From Devosia sp. Root413D1 (GTDB lineage Bacteria; Pseudomonadota; Alphaproteobacteria; Rhizobiales; Devosiaceae), in NCBI RefSeq assembly GCF_001425235.1, contig NZ_LMEA01000013.1, forward strand, positions 186,001-250,000: a stretch of DNA of 64,000 nt, in the 5' to 3' direction. This document shows, piece after piece, positions 51,289-59,992 of the stretch (the first letter of the stretch is position 1; every line of letters starts with the position of its first letter). The translations under genes and the position numbers were made by a program. The notes under the pieces were generated by a model, which did not search any database, was not told the DNA's origin, and worked only from the letters and a program-made list of their open reading frames with translations.

Positions 51289-52626
51289 TCAGGGGAGCTG
51301 CTGACCCTTGTAGGTCTGCTCGAACTTGCGCAGGATTTCGTTCGAACGGGCAGCGGCATCATCGAGTGCCTTCTGCGGCGCGACGCCGTCGAAGATCACC
51401 GACTGCATGGCCTTGGAAACTTCCTGGCGCACGGCGCCGAAATTGCCGAGGCGGATGCCGCGGGTGTATTCGCCCGGCGGGGTGGCAGTCAGCGACTGGA
51501 TGGCGAGTTCGCGCCCCTTGTACGGGGGAGCATCGTAGAAGCCGTCCGCCATCATGGCTTCAAAGCCCGAATTGGTGACGGGGATATAGCCGGTGATGGT
51601 CGACCAGTGCTGGGCCTCGATCGGCTGGGCGATGAAGTTGTAGAACGCCGCGGCGCCCTTGTATTCTTCTTCGGACTTGCCCTTGAGGGTCCAGAGCGCG
51701 GCACCACCGACGAGCGAGTTGTGGCGCTCGGTGCCTTCCCAGATCGGCAGCACGGTCACGTCCCAATGCACGCCTTCCTTGGCCTGCTTGGAGAACGAGC
51801 CGTGGTCGGCGATCGAGGACGACGACATCTGGCACTCGCCAGCAGTGAAGGCTTCGTTGGCGGTCTGGCCGGCGGCCTTCGACTTGTGGACCATCAGGCC
51901 GGCATCGACCATCTTCTTGTACCAGGTGAGCTGGTCGACGAACTTGCCCTTGTTGAACTCGACGACGGCGTCGAGACCACCATAGCCGTTGCCGTTCGAG
52001 GCGATCGGCTGGTTGTGGACAGCCGAGAACTGCTCGAACCACTGCCAGGTGCCGGTCGGGTCGAACGCGATTGGGCACTCGTAGCCGGCGGCCTTCAGGT
52101 CGGTGGCGATCTTTTCGACCTGTTCCCAGGTCTGCGGCGCGCCTTCGAAACCGACGGCCTTCAGCGCATCGGTGTTGTAGTAGAACATCGCCGTCGAGGA
52201 GTTGAACGGCATCGCGAGCAGCTCGCCCTTCGAGGTCGAGAAATACGACGAAATGCCGGAGAAATAGTTCGACCAGTCGATCGTGTAGCCGTTCTTTTCC
52301 ATCAGCTCGCGCACCGGCACGAAGGCGCCGGAGAGCATCAGGTCGACAACGCCGCCGTCCGAGATCTGGGTGACGGTCGGCTGCTTGTTGGCGCGGAACG
52401 CGGCGATCGTGTTCTGCAGGTTGTTCTCGTAGTTCTCCTGGCTCACGCAGACGATCTCGTAGTCAGCCTGCGAGGCGTTGAAGCGCGAGCACATTTCCTG
52501 CACGCGTTCGCTGAGGTCGCCCGACAGGCCGTACCAGAACTCGAACTTGGTCGCAGCGGCGGCGGGCGAAGCCGCGGTCAGGGCGGTCGCGGCCAGAGCT
52601 GCGCTGAGCAGCCAGGTGGTTTTCAT
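51289..52626 (-). CDS. ugpB: sn-Glycerol-3-phosphate-binding periplasmic protein UgpB
   Basis: 445 residues. Signal peptide ending near AAAATK (about residue 26). Ligand-binding features of UgpB are present: MPFNSSTAMFYYNTDAL, GYGGLDAVVEFN, VGGAALWTLKGK and HWSTITGYIPVT. It is the first gene of ugpBAEC and has a Pho-box-like array 80-118 bases upstream. It takes up glycerol-3-phosphate and glycerophosphodiesters as phosphate source when phosphate is scarce. Confidence 0.94.
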   Translation of the reverse strand: MKTTWLLSAALAATALTAASPAAAATKFEFWYGLSGDLSERVQEMCSRFNASQADYEIVCVSQENYENNLQNTIAAFRANKQPTVTQISDGGVVDLMLSGAFVPVRELMEKNGYTIDWSNYFSGISSYFSTSKGELLAMPFNSSTAMFYYNTDALKAVGFEGAPQTWEQVEKIATDLKAAGYECPIAFDPTGTWQWFEQFSAVHNQPIASNGNGYGGLDAVVEFNKGKFVDQLTWYKKMVDAGLMVHKSKAAGQTANEAFTAGECQMSSSSIADHGSFSKQAKEGVHWDVTVLPIWEGTERHNSLVGGAALWTLKGKSEEEYKGAAAFYNFIAQPIEAQHWSTITGYIPVTNSGFEAMMADGFYDAPPYKGRELAIQSLTATPPGEYTRGIRLGNFGAVRQEVSKAMQSVIFDGVAPQKALDDAAARSNEILRKFEQTYKGQQLP

Positions 52627-52704
52627 CGTCAATGTCTCCGAAGAAGAGGAATGGCGGTCGATTTCTCGAGCGGCGCACTCCTAGTCGGAGACCTTGACGG
52701 TTGG

Positions 52705-52744
52705 ATTTCAGCCCGATGAACGAGCCGTGACACCTCGGTGACGA
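52705..52744 (-). promoter_or_regulatory. Pho box array upstream of ugpB
   Basis: On the minus strand four heptamers, each 11 bases apart: TCGTCAC (52738-52744), GTGTCAC (52727-52733), CGTTCAT (52716-52722) and CTGAAAT (52705-52711). The last three share 5 of 7 positions with the PhoB half-site CTGTCAT and the first 4. It lies 80-118 bases before the ugpB start, where PhoB activation is expected. Confidence 0.68.
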
Positions 52745-52875
52745 TCTGATGTCACGGGCGCTAAGTCATTGAGGGCGCAGGGGGCGTCGCTACCGATCGG
52801 GCGGATAAAGCTGGCGGCCGTGCGGCGGAGAGCTGTGCATAACCACGCCGGTGCTCTCCAGTGATCAGCCCGCAC

Positions 52876-52974
52876 CGGCGTCATTCCCGCGCAGGCGGGA
52901 ACCTAGTGGGATGCTGCAGCACCCGCTGACGCCGGAGATCCCACTGGGTTCCCGCCTTCGCGGGAATGACGCCG
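52876..52974. repeat. Family A palindromic repeat (in a 380-base gap)
   Basis: CGGCGTCATTCCCGCGCAGG and CCTTCGCGGGAATGACGCCG pair almost perfectly, with inner CTAGTGGGAT and ATCCCACTGGG also complementary. The rest of the gap 52627-53006 holds the Pho box array of ugpB and nothing else recognisable. Confidence 0.85.
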
Positions 52975-53006
52975 CGGTGGTTAGCGTAGGATCGAGCTGC
53001 GCTCGC

Positions 53007-53396
53007 TCAAAGCGGGCAGCGCCGCGGCAGGCCACCGGCGATAATCGTGTCGCTGACCGGATCGTAGCTCGAGAACGCTGCCTGGCAGGCTTCCATATGC
53101 TCGGTCCATGAGCCCGAGCGATACCCCAGCGAGGTCACCAGCCACAGGTTGTTGGGCCTGAGCCGCGAGCGCGGATGGATGGCGAGCTCCGCATTGATCG
53201 CCGCGGCGGCCGGATCGAAGTTCGGGAAGTTCGGATTGCCGGGGTTGCCGTAGATATAGTCGTCGCCATCGGGGAGCGGCGTCGGCAGATAGGTCGGCGT
53301 GCCACCGCGCACGATGATCTCGAGCGGCTGGGCCAGCGCCGGACCGGCGAGGAGCATTGTCACAGTCGCGGCAACTACGGGGAGCAGGCGTTTCAT
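53007..53396 (-). CDS. Small secreted BA14K-like protein
   Basis: 129 residues. A signal peptide ends at ALAQP near residue 23. The C-terminal part HMEACQAAFSSYDPVSDT carries the Cys-and-SYDPxSDT pattern of BA14K-type proteins, common in Hyphomicrobiales, whose role is unclear (lectin-like or cell-surface). A Gly/Pro/Asn-rich middle (YGNPGNPNFPNFDP) is unusual. Two cysteines in the mature part could form a disulfide. GGAGG precedes the start. Confidence 0.72.
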   Translation of the reverse strand: MKRLLPVVAATVTMLLAGPALAQPLEIIVRGGTPTYLPTPLPDGDDYIYGNPGNPNFPNFDPAAAAINAELAIHPRSRLRPNNLWLVTSLGYRSGSWTEHMEACQAAFSSYDPVSDTIIAGGLPRRCPL

Positions 53397-53492
53397 TCCA
53401 ACCTCCATGTCGTCCGACAACAACGTCGATGCGACCGTTTAAGTACCGGGCGCCAGTTAACAATCTCGCGACTGGCACGAGTCTGCAATAGC

Positions 53493-55274
53493 TCAATACA
53501 ATGGGGTTCTGTACTCTTTGGTATCAAGCCCTTCCATCCGGGCTTTGATCTGCAGGGCGACGAATTTCGAAAAGAAGCGGCTGAGCGCCAGGTTGCCCCC
53601 CTGGAACCACAGGTTCTGCTGGGCCACCGGCTTGTACATGTTCCGCAATTCGCCGTGCCACGGGCCCGGATCGTTGCGTGTGCCGGAGCCCAGCCCCCAG
53701 CAAGTGCCGATCTCGTCCGCCACCTCGCGCGACACGATTTTCGCCACCACCTCGTGCATCGACTGAAAGCCGGTCGATTGGATGATGAGGTCGGCGGCGA
53801 TCTCGCTGCCATCGGCAAAGCGAATGCCGGTGGGGGTGAGCGTTTCGATCTCCACCCCGGCCTTGATGCCGATCTCGCCGTCGATGATCAGCTGTGAGGC
53901 GCCGACATCGACGTAGTAACCCGAGCCCGTGCGATAGGCCTTCATCATCAGCCCGGTTTCATCGGGGCCGAAATCCAGCAGAAACCCGGTGGCGCGAAGC
54001 TGGTCGTAGAACGCTGCGTCACGGACCCGGATCTTGTCGTAGAGCGCCCGCTGCTTTTCCGGCTGCAGTGCAAACGGCGTCGCGGCGCCGAGGAGGTCGG
54101 CGGTATCGACATCGATCCCGGCCGCCACCGCCGCCTCGGAATAGGTGTCGAAGGCGAGCTCCATCAGCGTTTCGGAGCGCACCACCGTGGTCGGCGAGCG
54201 CTGCACCATGGTGACCGCGGCGCCAGCTTCCCAGAGGTCGACCGAAACGTCGTGCCCGGAACTGGCGGCGCCGATCACCACGGCTTTCTTACCCCGGTAC
54301 TTCGCCCCGTCAGAGTACTGGCTGGAGTGAATGATCTCGCCCTTGAAGCCGGTCGCCCCCGGCAGCGGGATGAACTTCGGCGGCCCATAGGCGCCGGTAG
54401 CGAACACCAGTTGCATCGGCCTCAGGGTGATCGGCTTGCCGTTGCGCTTGAGTTCGACCGTCCAGCGTTTTTCTTGATCGTCGAACTTTGCCGAGATGCA
54501 CTCGGTGCCGCCCCAGTAGTTGAGCTCCATCACCTTGACGTACATCTCGAGCCAGTCGCCCATCTTGTCCTTGGGGGTAAAGACGGGCCAGTGCGCCGGG
54601 AACGGAATATAGGGCAGGTGGTCGTACCAGACCGGGTCGTGCAGGACGAGCGAGCGATAGCGGTTGCGCCAGGAGTCGCCGGCCTTGAGGTTCTTCTCGA
54701 CGATAACGGTAGGAACGCCCAGCTGCTTCAGCCGGGCCCCGAGCATGATGCCGCCCTGCCCGCCGCCGATGATCAGGCAATAGGGGTCGGCGCCGGCGCC
54801 GAACGCGGCGTCCTCGCGCGCTCGCGCTTCCGACCAGGTTTCACGATTGCGGTCGGCGCCGTGCCGGACGCCCATGGCGCGGCTGAAGCCGATCGCCTCC
54901 TCATGCCCGTCGAGCGCTTGCAATGTGGTGAGGATGGTGCGGCACTTGCCGTCTTCGAGGGTGAAGATGCCCCGGCCTTGTCCGGTACCCGTCCTGAAGG
55001 TGAACCAGGCCTGCAGCGCTTCGGATGAACCACCCGTGGCGCTGGTGACCTGCCAGTTCGACGGCTTGGTCGATCCCAGCGTCGCTTGCAGCATCGCGGC
55101 GATGGCGGGTTTGCCCTCCATGGTTTTGATGTTCCAGGTGAACGCCACGATGTCGCGCCAGTAGCAATCCTCGGCGAACAGCTCGAGCGTCGCGGCGCTG
55201 TCGCCCTTGGTCAGCGTGTCGCCGAACATGGCAAGCCAGGCGGCCGCCGCTGCCGCGGGTGCAGTATCGTGCAT
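53493..55274 (-). CDS. Flavin-containing monooxygenase with N-terminal NTF2/SnoaL-like domain
   Basis: 593 residues. The first 130 resemble an NTF2/SnoaL fold (FAEDCYWRDIVAFTWNIKT). They are followed by an FAD site LIIGGGQGGIMLG near 165-177 and an NADPH site VVIGAASSGHDV near 334-345. The WYDHLPYIPFPAHWP segment is typical of this class. Such enzymes oxidise N-, S- or keto groups; the substrate here is not shown. It lies 59 bases after the RpiR gene on the same strand and may be controlled with it. Confidence 0.88.
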   Translation of the reverse strand: MHDTAPAAAAAAWLAMFGDTLTKGDSAATLELFAEDCYWRDIVAFTWNIKTMEGKPAIAAMLQATLGSTKPSNWQVTSATGGSSEALQAWFTFRTGTGQGRGIFTLEDGKCRTILTTLQALDGHEEAIGFSRAMGVRHGADRNRETWSEARAREDAAFGAGADPYCLIIGGGQGGIMLGARLKQLGVPTVIVEKNLKAGDSWRNRYRSLVLHDPVWYDHLPYIPFPAHWPVFTPKDKMGDWLEMYVKVMELNYWGGTECISAKFDDQEKRWTVELKRNGKPITLRPMQLVFATGAYGPPKFIPLPGATGFKGEIIHSSQYSDGAKYRGKKAVVIGAASSGHDVSVDLWEAGAAVTMVQRSPTTVVRSETLMELAFDTYSEAAVAAGIDVDTADLLGAATPFALQPEKQRALYDKIRVRDAAFYDQLRATGFLLDFGPDETGLMMKAYRTGSGYYVDVGASQLIIDGEIGIKAGVEIETLTPTGIRFADGSEIAADLIIQSTGFQSMHEVVAKIVSREVADEIGTCWGLGSGTRNDPGPWHGELRNMYKPVAQQNLWFQGGNLALSRFFSKFVALQIKARMEGLDTKEYRTPLY

Positions 55275-55333
55275 TCAGTATGACCCCAACTATGGGCGGC
55301 GGGAGAACCGCCGCAAGAAACGCAACAGAAGAC

Positions 55334-56257
55334 TCAGTCGCCCAGTGGCTCCAGCACGCGGCCCTTGCGGTGGTTCAGCACGGTGTACTTGATCCGGCGC
55401 AGCGTCTCGCGCGCATCGGGATCGAGCCGGGTGCCGACCGCGCTCGAAACGAGGTCGATAATGGCGAGGAAAGCGTAGCGCGAAGCGGTGGGCTTCAGCG
55501 GGTCGGGGAATTCCGGGATGTCGACGGTGAGCGCCACGTCGGCGGTGGCGGCAAGGTCGGTGTCGGGCGCGGTGATGCAGAGCGCCTTGGCCCGATAGTG
55601 CTTGGCCAGTTGCACCGCTTCCACCACTTCGCGCGTGCGGCCGGTGCCGGAAATGGCGATTACCAGATCATTCGGCTTCAGCGTCGAGGCCGTCATCTTC
55701 ATCACGTAGGGGTCGGAATGCGCGCTGACCACCACGCCATAGCGGAACAGCCGGTTCTGCGTTTCGAGCGCCAGCGAGGTCGAACTGCCCCCCAGCCCGA
55801 ACACCAGCACCTGGTGGGCGCTCGCCACCAGTTCGGCGGCGGCGATGACATCGAGCGGATCGATCTGCCGTTCGACGAGGTTGAGCGCGTTGCGCGCCTC
55901 ACCGAACACTTCGGTCCAGAGCGGCGAGGCATTGGAACTGACCTCGCCCGCCGGCGGCGCCGGAGCCAGGTAGAGCCGCCCCACCACCACGCTCTGCGCC
56001 AGCTTCAGCTTGAAATCGCGCACCCCATCGCAGCCGATGGCGCGACAGAAGCGGGTGACTGTCGGCTCGCTGACTTCGGCGCGCCTGGCGATCTCGGCGT
56101 TCGATGCGTCGACCGAGAAGGTGACGTCGGCCAGCACCACGTCGGCCACCCGGCGCTCGGCCGGCCTGAGCTCGCTGTAGGAATCCTTGATCTGCGACAG
56201 GATGTCGGGGATCGGCTTGGCGTAGGCTTCGCTGTCGTCGCGCCTGGGCTTGCGCAT
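55334..56257 (-). CDS. RpiR/MurR-family transcriptional regulator
   Basis: 307 residues: an N-terminal helix-turn-helix (NAEIARRAEVSEPTVTRFCRAIG, about 52-74) and a sugar-isomerase (SIS) domain with VLVFGLGGSSTSL and AISGTGRTREVV. Such proteins respond to phosphosugars or related metabolites. The ATG at 56257 follows GGAAGG. It is divergent from the NitT/TauT transporter operon, and a repeated GTAGGAWASTTACA motif lies between. Confidence 0.92.
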   Translation of the reverse strand: MRKPRRDDSEAYAKPIPDILSQIKDSYSELRPAERRVADVVLADVTFSVDASNAEIARRAEVSEPTVTRFCRAIGCDGVRDFKLKLAQSVVVGRLYLAPAPPAGEVSSNASPLWTEVFGEARNALNLVERQIDPLDVIAAAELVASAHQVLVFGLGGSSTSLALETQNRLFRYGVVVSAHSDPYVMKMTASTLKPNDLVIAISGTGRTREVVEAVQLAKHYRAKALCITAPDTDLAATADVALTVDIPEFPDPLKPTASRYAFLAIIDLVSSAVGTRLDPDARETLRRIKYTVLNHRKGRVLEPLGD

Positions 56258-56372
56258 ATCCGGCCTTCCGGCTGTTGGGTCTGACGCGACTTCTATCATT
56301 TCTGACCAGCCAATGCCCTATCCCGGAAACGCCTCGCCTGCGGTGTCCCGCCGCCCATTTCTTCGGCACAAT

Positions 56373-56386
56373 GTAGGAAACTTACA
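56373..56386. promoter_or_regulatory. RpiR operator candidate 1
   Basis: GTAGGAAACTTACA. It matches 56471-56484 at 12 of 14 positions; GTA and TAC at the ends make a partial palindrome. It lies in the 311-base divergent gap, whose remaining sequence shows no gene. Confidence 0.55.
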
Positions 56387-56470
56387 CACGATGCAAGCCT
56401 CAAGAAGCCCGGAAATGCGGCAGTTACCTGCGAGCTATGAAACTAATCTGACAGCCGCTTGACTCGGAAA

Positions 56471-56484
56471 GTAGGATAGTTACA
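56471..56484. promoter_or_regulatory. RpiR operator candidate 2
   Basis: GTAGGATAGTTACA, the second copy, 98 bases from the first and 85 before the ATPase start. TTGACT at 56460-56465 just upstream may be a -35 box, so a bound regulator would overlap the promoter of the transporter operon. Confidence 0.55.
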
Positions 56485-56568
56485 GACTGGCTTCGGACGG
56501 GGATGAGGGCGCGACAGGGAGCGCCCGGAAGCCGTTCCATAGTCTGGTACGGGGCAGCGCGAGGGGCG

Positions 56569-57387
56569 ATGACAGCTCAGGAGTTGAAGCAACCGAAACT
56601 ACGGGTGAAAGCGGCCACCAAGGTCTACAACACCCGCTCGGGCGACCTTTTGGCGATCGATCGCTGTTCGCTCGACGTGATGGAGGGCGAGATCGTCGCG
56701 ATCGTCGGCCCCTCCGGTTGCGGCAAGACCACGCTGTTATGGTCGATGTCGGGGCTGCACGGCCTCACCTCCGGCGAAGTGCTGCTCGACGGCAAGCCGG
56801 TCACCGGCCCCAATCCCGAGATCGGCATGGTGTTCCAGGAGGCCAACCTCCTGCCCTGGCGCAATCTCGACGCCAACATCAACTTCCCCTTCGAGATCAA
56901 GGGCACCAAGCCCGATCGCGTCTGGATCGACGAGCTGTTGAACCGCGTCGGCCTTGAAGGCTTTGGCGGGCGCTTCCCGCGTGAACTGTCGGGCGGCATG
57001 CAGCAGCGCGCCGCCTTGGTTCGCGCCCTGAGCTACAAGCCCTCGGTACTGCTGATGGACGAGCCGTTCGGCGCGCTCGACGCCTTCACCCGCGAGGAGA
57101 TGAACCGGCTGGTCGAGGAAATCTGGCTCGATACCAGGACCACCATTGTCCTCATCACCCACTCGATCGATGAAGCCATCTTCCTGTCCGACCGCGTGGT
57201 GGTGATGAGCCCGCGCCCCGGCCGGGTCGCCAATATCCACGAGGTGCCGTTCGCGCGGCCCCGCTCGCTCGAGATCATGTCGACCAAGGAGGTTTTCGAC
57301 CTCACCAACGCCATCAAGGCGGAAATCGTCGGCACGCAGCAGAGCCGCTACCCCAGTGCGTCCGCCCAGCCGGCCCAGATGGCGTGA
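56569..57387 (+). CDS. NitT/TauT-family ABC ATPase
   Basis: 272 residues: Walker A GPSGCGKTT (about 49-57), Q-loop MVFQEANLLPW, signature LSGGMQQR, Walker B VLLMDEPFGALD and H-loop LITHSIDEA. This subclass drives import of nitrate, sulfonates, taurine, thiamine precursors or aromatic acids. GAGGGG precedes the ATG at 56569; the frame before it is not coding. It is the first gene of a rightward operon with a permease and a Tat-exported binding protein. Confidence 0.92.
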   Translation: MTAQELKQPKLRVKAATKVYNTRSGDLLAIDRCSLDVMEGEIVAIVGPSGCGKTTLLWSMSGLHGLTSGEVLLDGKPVTGPNPEIGMVFQEANLLPWRNLDANINFPFEIKGTKPDRVWIDELLNRVGLEGFGGRFPRELSGGMQQRAALVRALSYKPSVLLMDEPFGALDAFTREEMNRLVEEIWLDTRTTIVLITHSIDEAIFLSDRVVVMSPRPGRVANIHEVPFARPRSLEIMSTKEVFDLTNAIKAEIVGTQQSRYPSASAQPAQMA

Positions 57388-57397
57388 GAGACATCAG

Positions 57398-58243
57398 ATG
57401 AGCGAAACCGACGCCATTCCCGAATTCAAGAAATCCGCCGGCGGCGCCAGCGAGGTCGGCATCACCAATATGTCCGCCCTCACCTCCGGCCCCGGCATCA
57501 AGTCGATGGGCGAGGTGCTGGCGATCGTGCTGGTCGCCGTGTTCATCATCGGTGGCACCGAGGTGCTGCTGAACATCTTCGCCGTACCGCAATACGTGCT
57601 GCCCAAGCCGAGCGAGATCGCTGTCGCGCTCGTGACCGACTTCCCGTTCATCCTGCCGCATCTGGGGCACACGCTGGTCGAGCTGTTCGTCGGCTTCGGC
57701 ATCGGCGCCGTGGTCGGGCTGATCCTCGCGGCGGTGATCACCCAGTTCCCCTTCGCCGAAAAGATCATCACGCCCTACATCCTGTTGCTGGTGACAACGC
57801 CGATGCTGGCGCTGGTGCCGCTGCTGATCCTGCGCTTCGGTTTTGGCTACGAGCCGCGCATTATCGCGGTGGCGCTTGCTTCGGGTCCGATGGTGATGAT
57901 CAACGCCGCCACCGGCTTCCGCCGGGTCGATCGCGGCAAGATCGCGCTGGCCCGTTCCTATGGCGCCTCGACCCTGCAGATTTTCTGGAAGGTGCGCGCC
58001 CCGATGGCGCTGCCGATGATCTTTGTCGGCCTGATGGTCGGCTCGATCTTCGGGCTCCTGACCGCGGTCGGCGCCGAAATGGTCGGCGGCGGCTTCGGAC
58101 TCGGCAACCGGCTCACCTCCTACTCATCCATGATCCAGATGCCGCAATTCTTCGCGGTGGTCTTGATCCTCTCCATCCTGGGCATCCTGATCTACGTGCT
58201 CTTTTTCCTCCTCGGGAAGAAGTACGCGAGCTGGGAGGCCTGA
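57398..58243 (+). CDS. NitT/TauT-family ABC permease
   Basis: 281 residues. After about 45 hydrophilic residues come six membrane spans. The docking loop is RGKIALARSYGASTLQIFWK. It starts ten bases after the ATPase stop. The family's GLLTAVGAEMVGGGFGLG region is conserved. It pairs with itself or with no other permease in the operon. Confidence 0.91.
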   Translation: MSETDAIPEFKKSAGGASEVGITNMSALTSGPGIKSMGEVLAIVLVAVFIIGGTEVLLNIFAVPQYVLPKPSEIAVALVTDFPFILPHLGHTLVELFVGFGIGAVVGLILAAVITQFPFAEKIITPYILLLVTTPMLALVPLLILRFGFGYEPRIIAVALASGPMVMINAATGFRRVDRGKIALARSYGASTLQIFWKVRAPMALPMIFVGLMVGSIFGLLTAVGAEMVGGGFGLGNRLTSYSSMIQMPQFFAVVLILSILGILIYVLFFLLGKKYASWEA

Positions 58244-58599
58244 CGAACGATCCGCTGCTGGAGGGAACGGCAGCGGAGCAAGGGGCTGAACGACAGCCCA
58301 GCAGCCCGCTCGGTTGTCATCCCTCGCGAAGGCAGGGACCCAACCCCCGGCGAGGCTACTACTGCCTCGTCCGGCACACTGGCCCGGGCTGATGAATGGG
58401 TCCCAGCTTTCGCTGGGATGACATCGAGTTTGGGGAGCAAGCGGCGTGTCGAACCGCCGCTTTACCCCCAGTAGGTGGGACGATCAGGGCCGAGGGAGGC
58501 CCGGAGCGCCACATCGAGTTTGGGAGTGAGGACGGTGAACAGAACAGCTGCCCCGCTCCAAGGGACTAAGGGACGATCCATCAACAGGGGTATGATTGA
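58244..58599. repeat. Gap with a family A repeat and a short direct repeat
   Basis: Family A element at 58316-58422 (GTCATCCCTCGCGAAGGCAGGG ... CCAGCTTTCGCTGGGATGAC, cited as arms only), with CGAGGCTACTACTGCCTCG in the centre as in 232-333. Just after it ACATCGAGTTTGGGG (from 58421) is repeated as ACATCGAGTTTGGGA (from 58511). No gene is seen. The gap splits the permease from the binding-protein gene. Confidence 0.7.
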
Positions 58600-59766
58600 A
58601 TGACCAAGTTCTCCTCAGGCGGCATGAGCCGCCGCACCTTCCTGCAGGTTTCCGCTGCCGGCGTGGTGACTGCTTCGGCGCTCGGCGGTATCGGCCGCGC
58701 CAGCGCCGCGCCCTATCCGAAGTTCACCTGGATCTCGCCGCGCGGCACCCTCGAAGTGCTCGACGATTATCCGTACTGGATCGGCAAGAAGATGGGCTAT
58801 TTCGATGGCCTCGAGGTGGCGACCGATATGCAGCCCGGCCCGTCCGACGGCACCGCTACGGTGAAGTTCGTCGATGTCGGCCAGGCCGATATGGGCTTCC
58901 CCTCGCCCGGCGTGTTCTCGTTCGCGCTCGAAAACGGCATGAAGCTGAAGTCCGCCTTCCATATGGGCGCGCTCGATACCTTCAGCCTCGCCTTCCGCAA
59001 GGGCGAGGGCTCCAATGACCTGAAAAAGCTCGAAGGCAAAACCATCCTGCTCGGCTCGGCCGCCTGGCAGCCGATCGTCGACCCAATGCTCGCCGTGCAC
59101 GGCGTCGACATCTCCAAGGTGAAGTATGTCGAAGCCGGCTGGCCGACCTGGGGCACCGCCCTCGCCAGCGGCCAGGGCGATGCGGCCCTCAGCTGGGAAG
59201 GCCTGCGCGCCGAGTGGATCGGTTCCAAGCTCGACTTCGAATACTGGCTGGGCGTGCAGCACTCGCCGCTCTTCGCCAACACCTTCGTGGTCCGCGCCGC
59301 CGACCTCGATGATCCAGACAAGAAGGCCTTCCTCGACAAATACCTGCGGGGCTGGGCCATGGGGCTCGAGTTCGCCTATCACAATCCGCTTGCCGCAGTC
59401 GAAGCGGTGTTCGAGCAGTTCCCGACGCTCGCCACCAATATCGGCCCCGAACTGGGCGCCACCTCGATCCTGCAGCAGATCGCCGTCTTCCGCGGCGACA
59501 TGTCGAAGCGCAAGGGTTGGGGCGACCACGACATCGCGGCCTGGCAGACCTTCTTCGACAAGATCTACGAGCTGAAGCAGATCACCAAGCCGGTGAAGGC
59601 CGAGGACGTGGTGACCAACGACGTCATCGGGCCTGCCAACGACTTCGACCACGACAAGGTCAAGGCCGATGCCGCCGCCTACGTGCTGTCGGACGCCTTC
59701 AAGGCGATCAACATCGAGGACGTCAAGGCGCACCTCTACGACCAGGCCATTCCGGCCGATCGCTGA
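58600..59766 (+). CDS. NitT/TauT-family ABC substrate-binding protein, Tat-exported
   Basis: 388 residues. The N-terminus carries a textbook Tat signal: SRRTFLQ (10-16), a hydrophobic stretch and an ASAAP cleavage site near 37. The mature part is of the NMT1/SsuA-like fold, with YWIGKKMGYFDGLEV, GQADMGFPSPGV and FRKGEGSNDL. Tat export suggests folding or cofactor loading in the cytoplasm before secretion. The repeat between it and the permease may still allow co-transcription. The ligand is unknown. Confidence 0.9.
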   Translation: MTKFSSGGMSRRTFLQVSAAGVVTASALGGIGRASAAPYPKFTWISPRGTLEVLDDYPYWIGKKMGYFDGLEVATDMQPGPSDGTATVKFVDVGQADMGFPSPGVFSFALENGMKLKSAFHMGALDTFSLAFRKGEGSNDLKKLEGKTILLGSAAWQPIVDPMLAVHGVDISKVKYVEAGWPTWGTALASGQGDAALSWEGLRAEWIGSKLDFEYWLGVQHSPLFANTFVVRAADLDDPDKKAFLDKYLRGWAMGLEFAYHNPLAAVEAVFEQFPTLATNIGPELGATSILQQIAVFRGDMSKRKGWGDHDIAAWQTFFDKIYELKQITKPVKAEDVVTNDVIGPANDFDHDKVKADAAAYVLSDAFKAINIEDVKAHLYDQAIPADR

Positions 59767-59829
59767 GCCAACGTGTGGGCGGCATCCAGGCGGTGCCGCC
59801 CGCACCCTTCAAAGCGCCCCACCACCGGC

Positions 59830-59907
59830 GTCATCCCCGCGAAGGCGGGGATCCATCTCGCCGCTCGCACGGGGGGTGAAATGGGTCCCGGCTTTCGCCG
59901 GGATGAC
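59830..59907. repeat. Family A palindromic repeat
   Basis: GTCATCCCCGCGAAGGCGGG and CCGGCTTTCGCCGGGATGAC with GGATCCATCTC and AAATGGGTCC inside. It lies between the binding protein and the oxidoreductase gene. Confidence 0.85.
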
Positions 59908-59992
59908 ATCGGTGGGTTGGGCAAGCCTGCGAACGGCAACACGATTTCATGGCCATACGGCCGAACAAGCATAAGCGGATGGGGAGGGCCGG

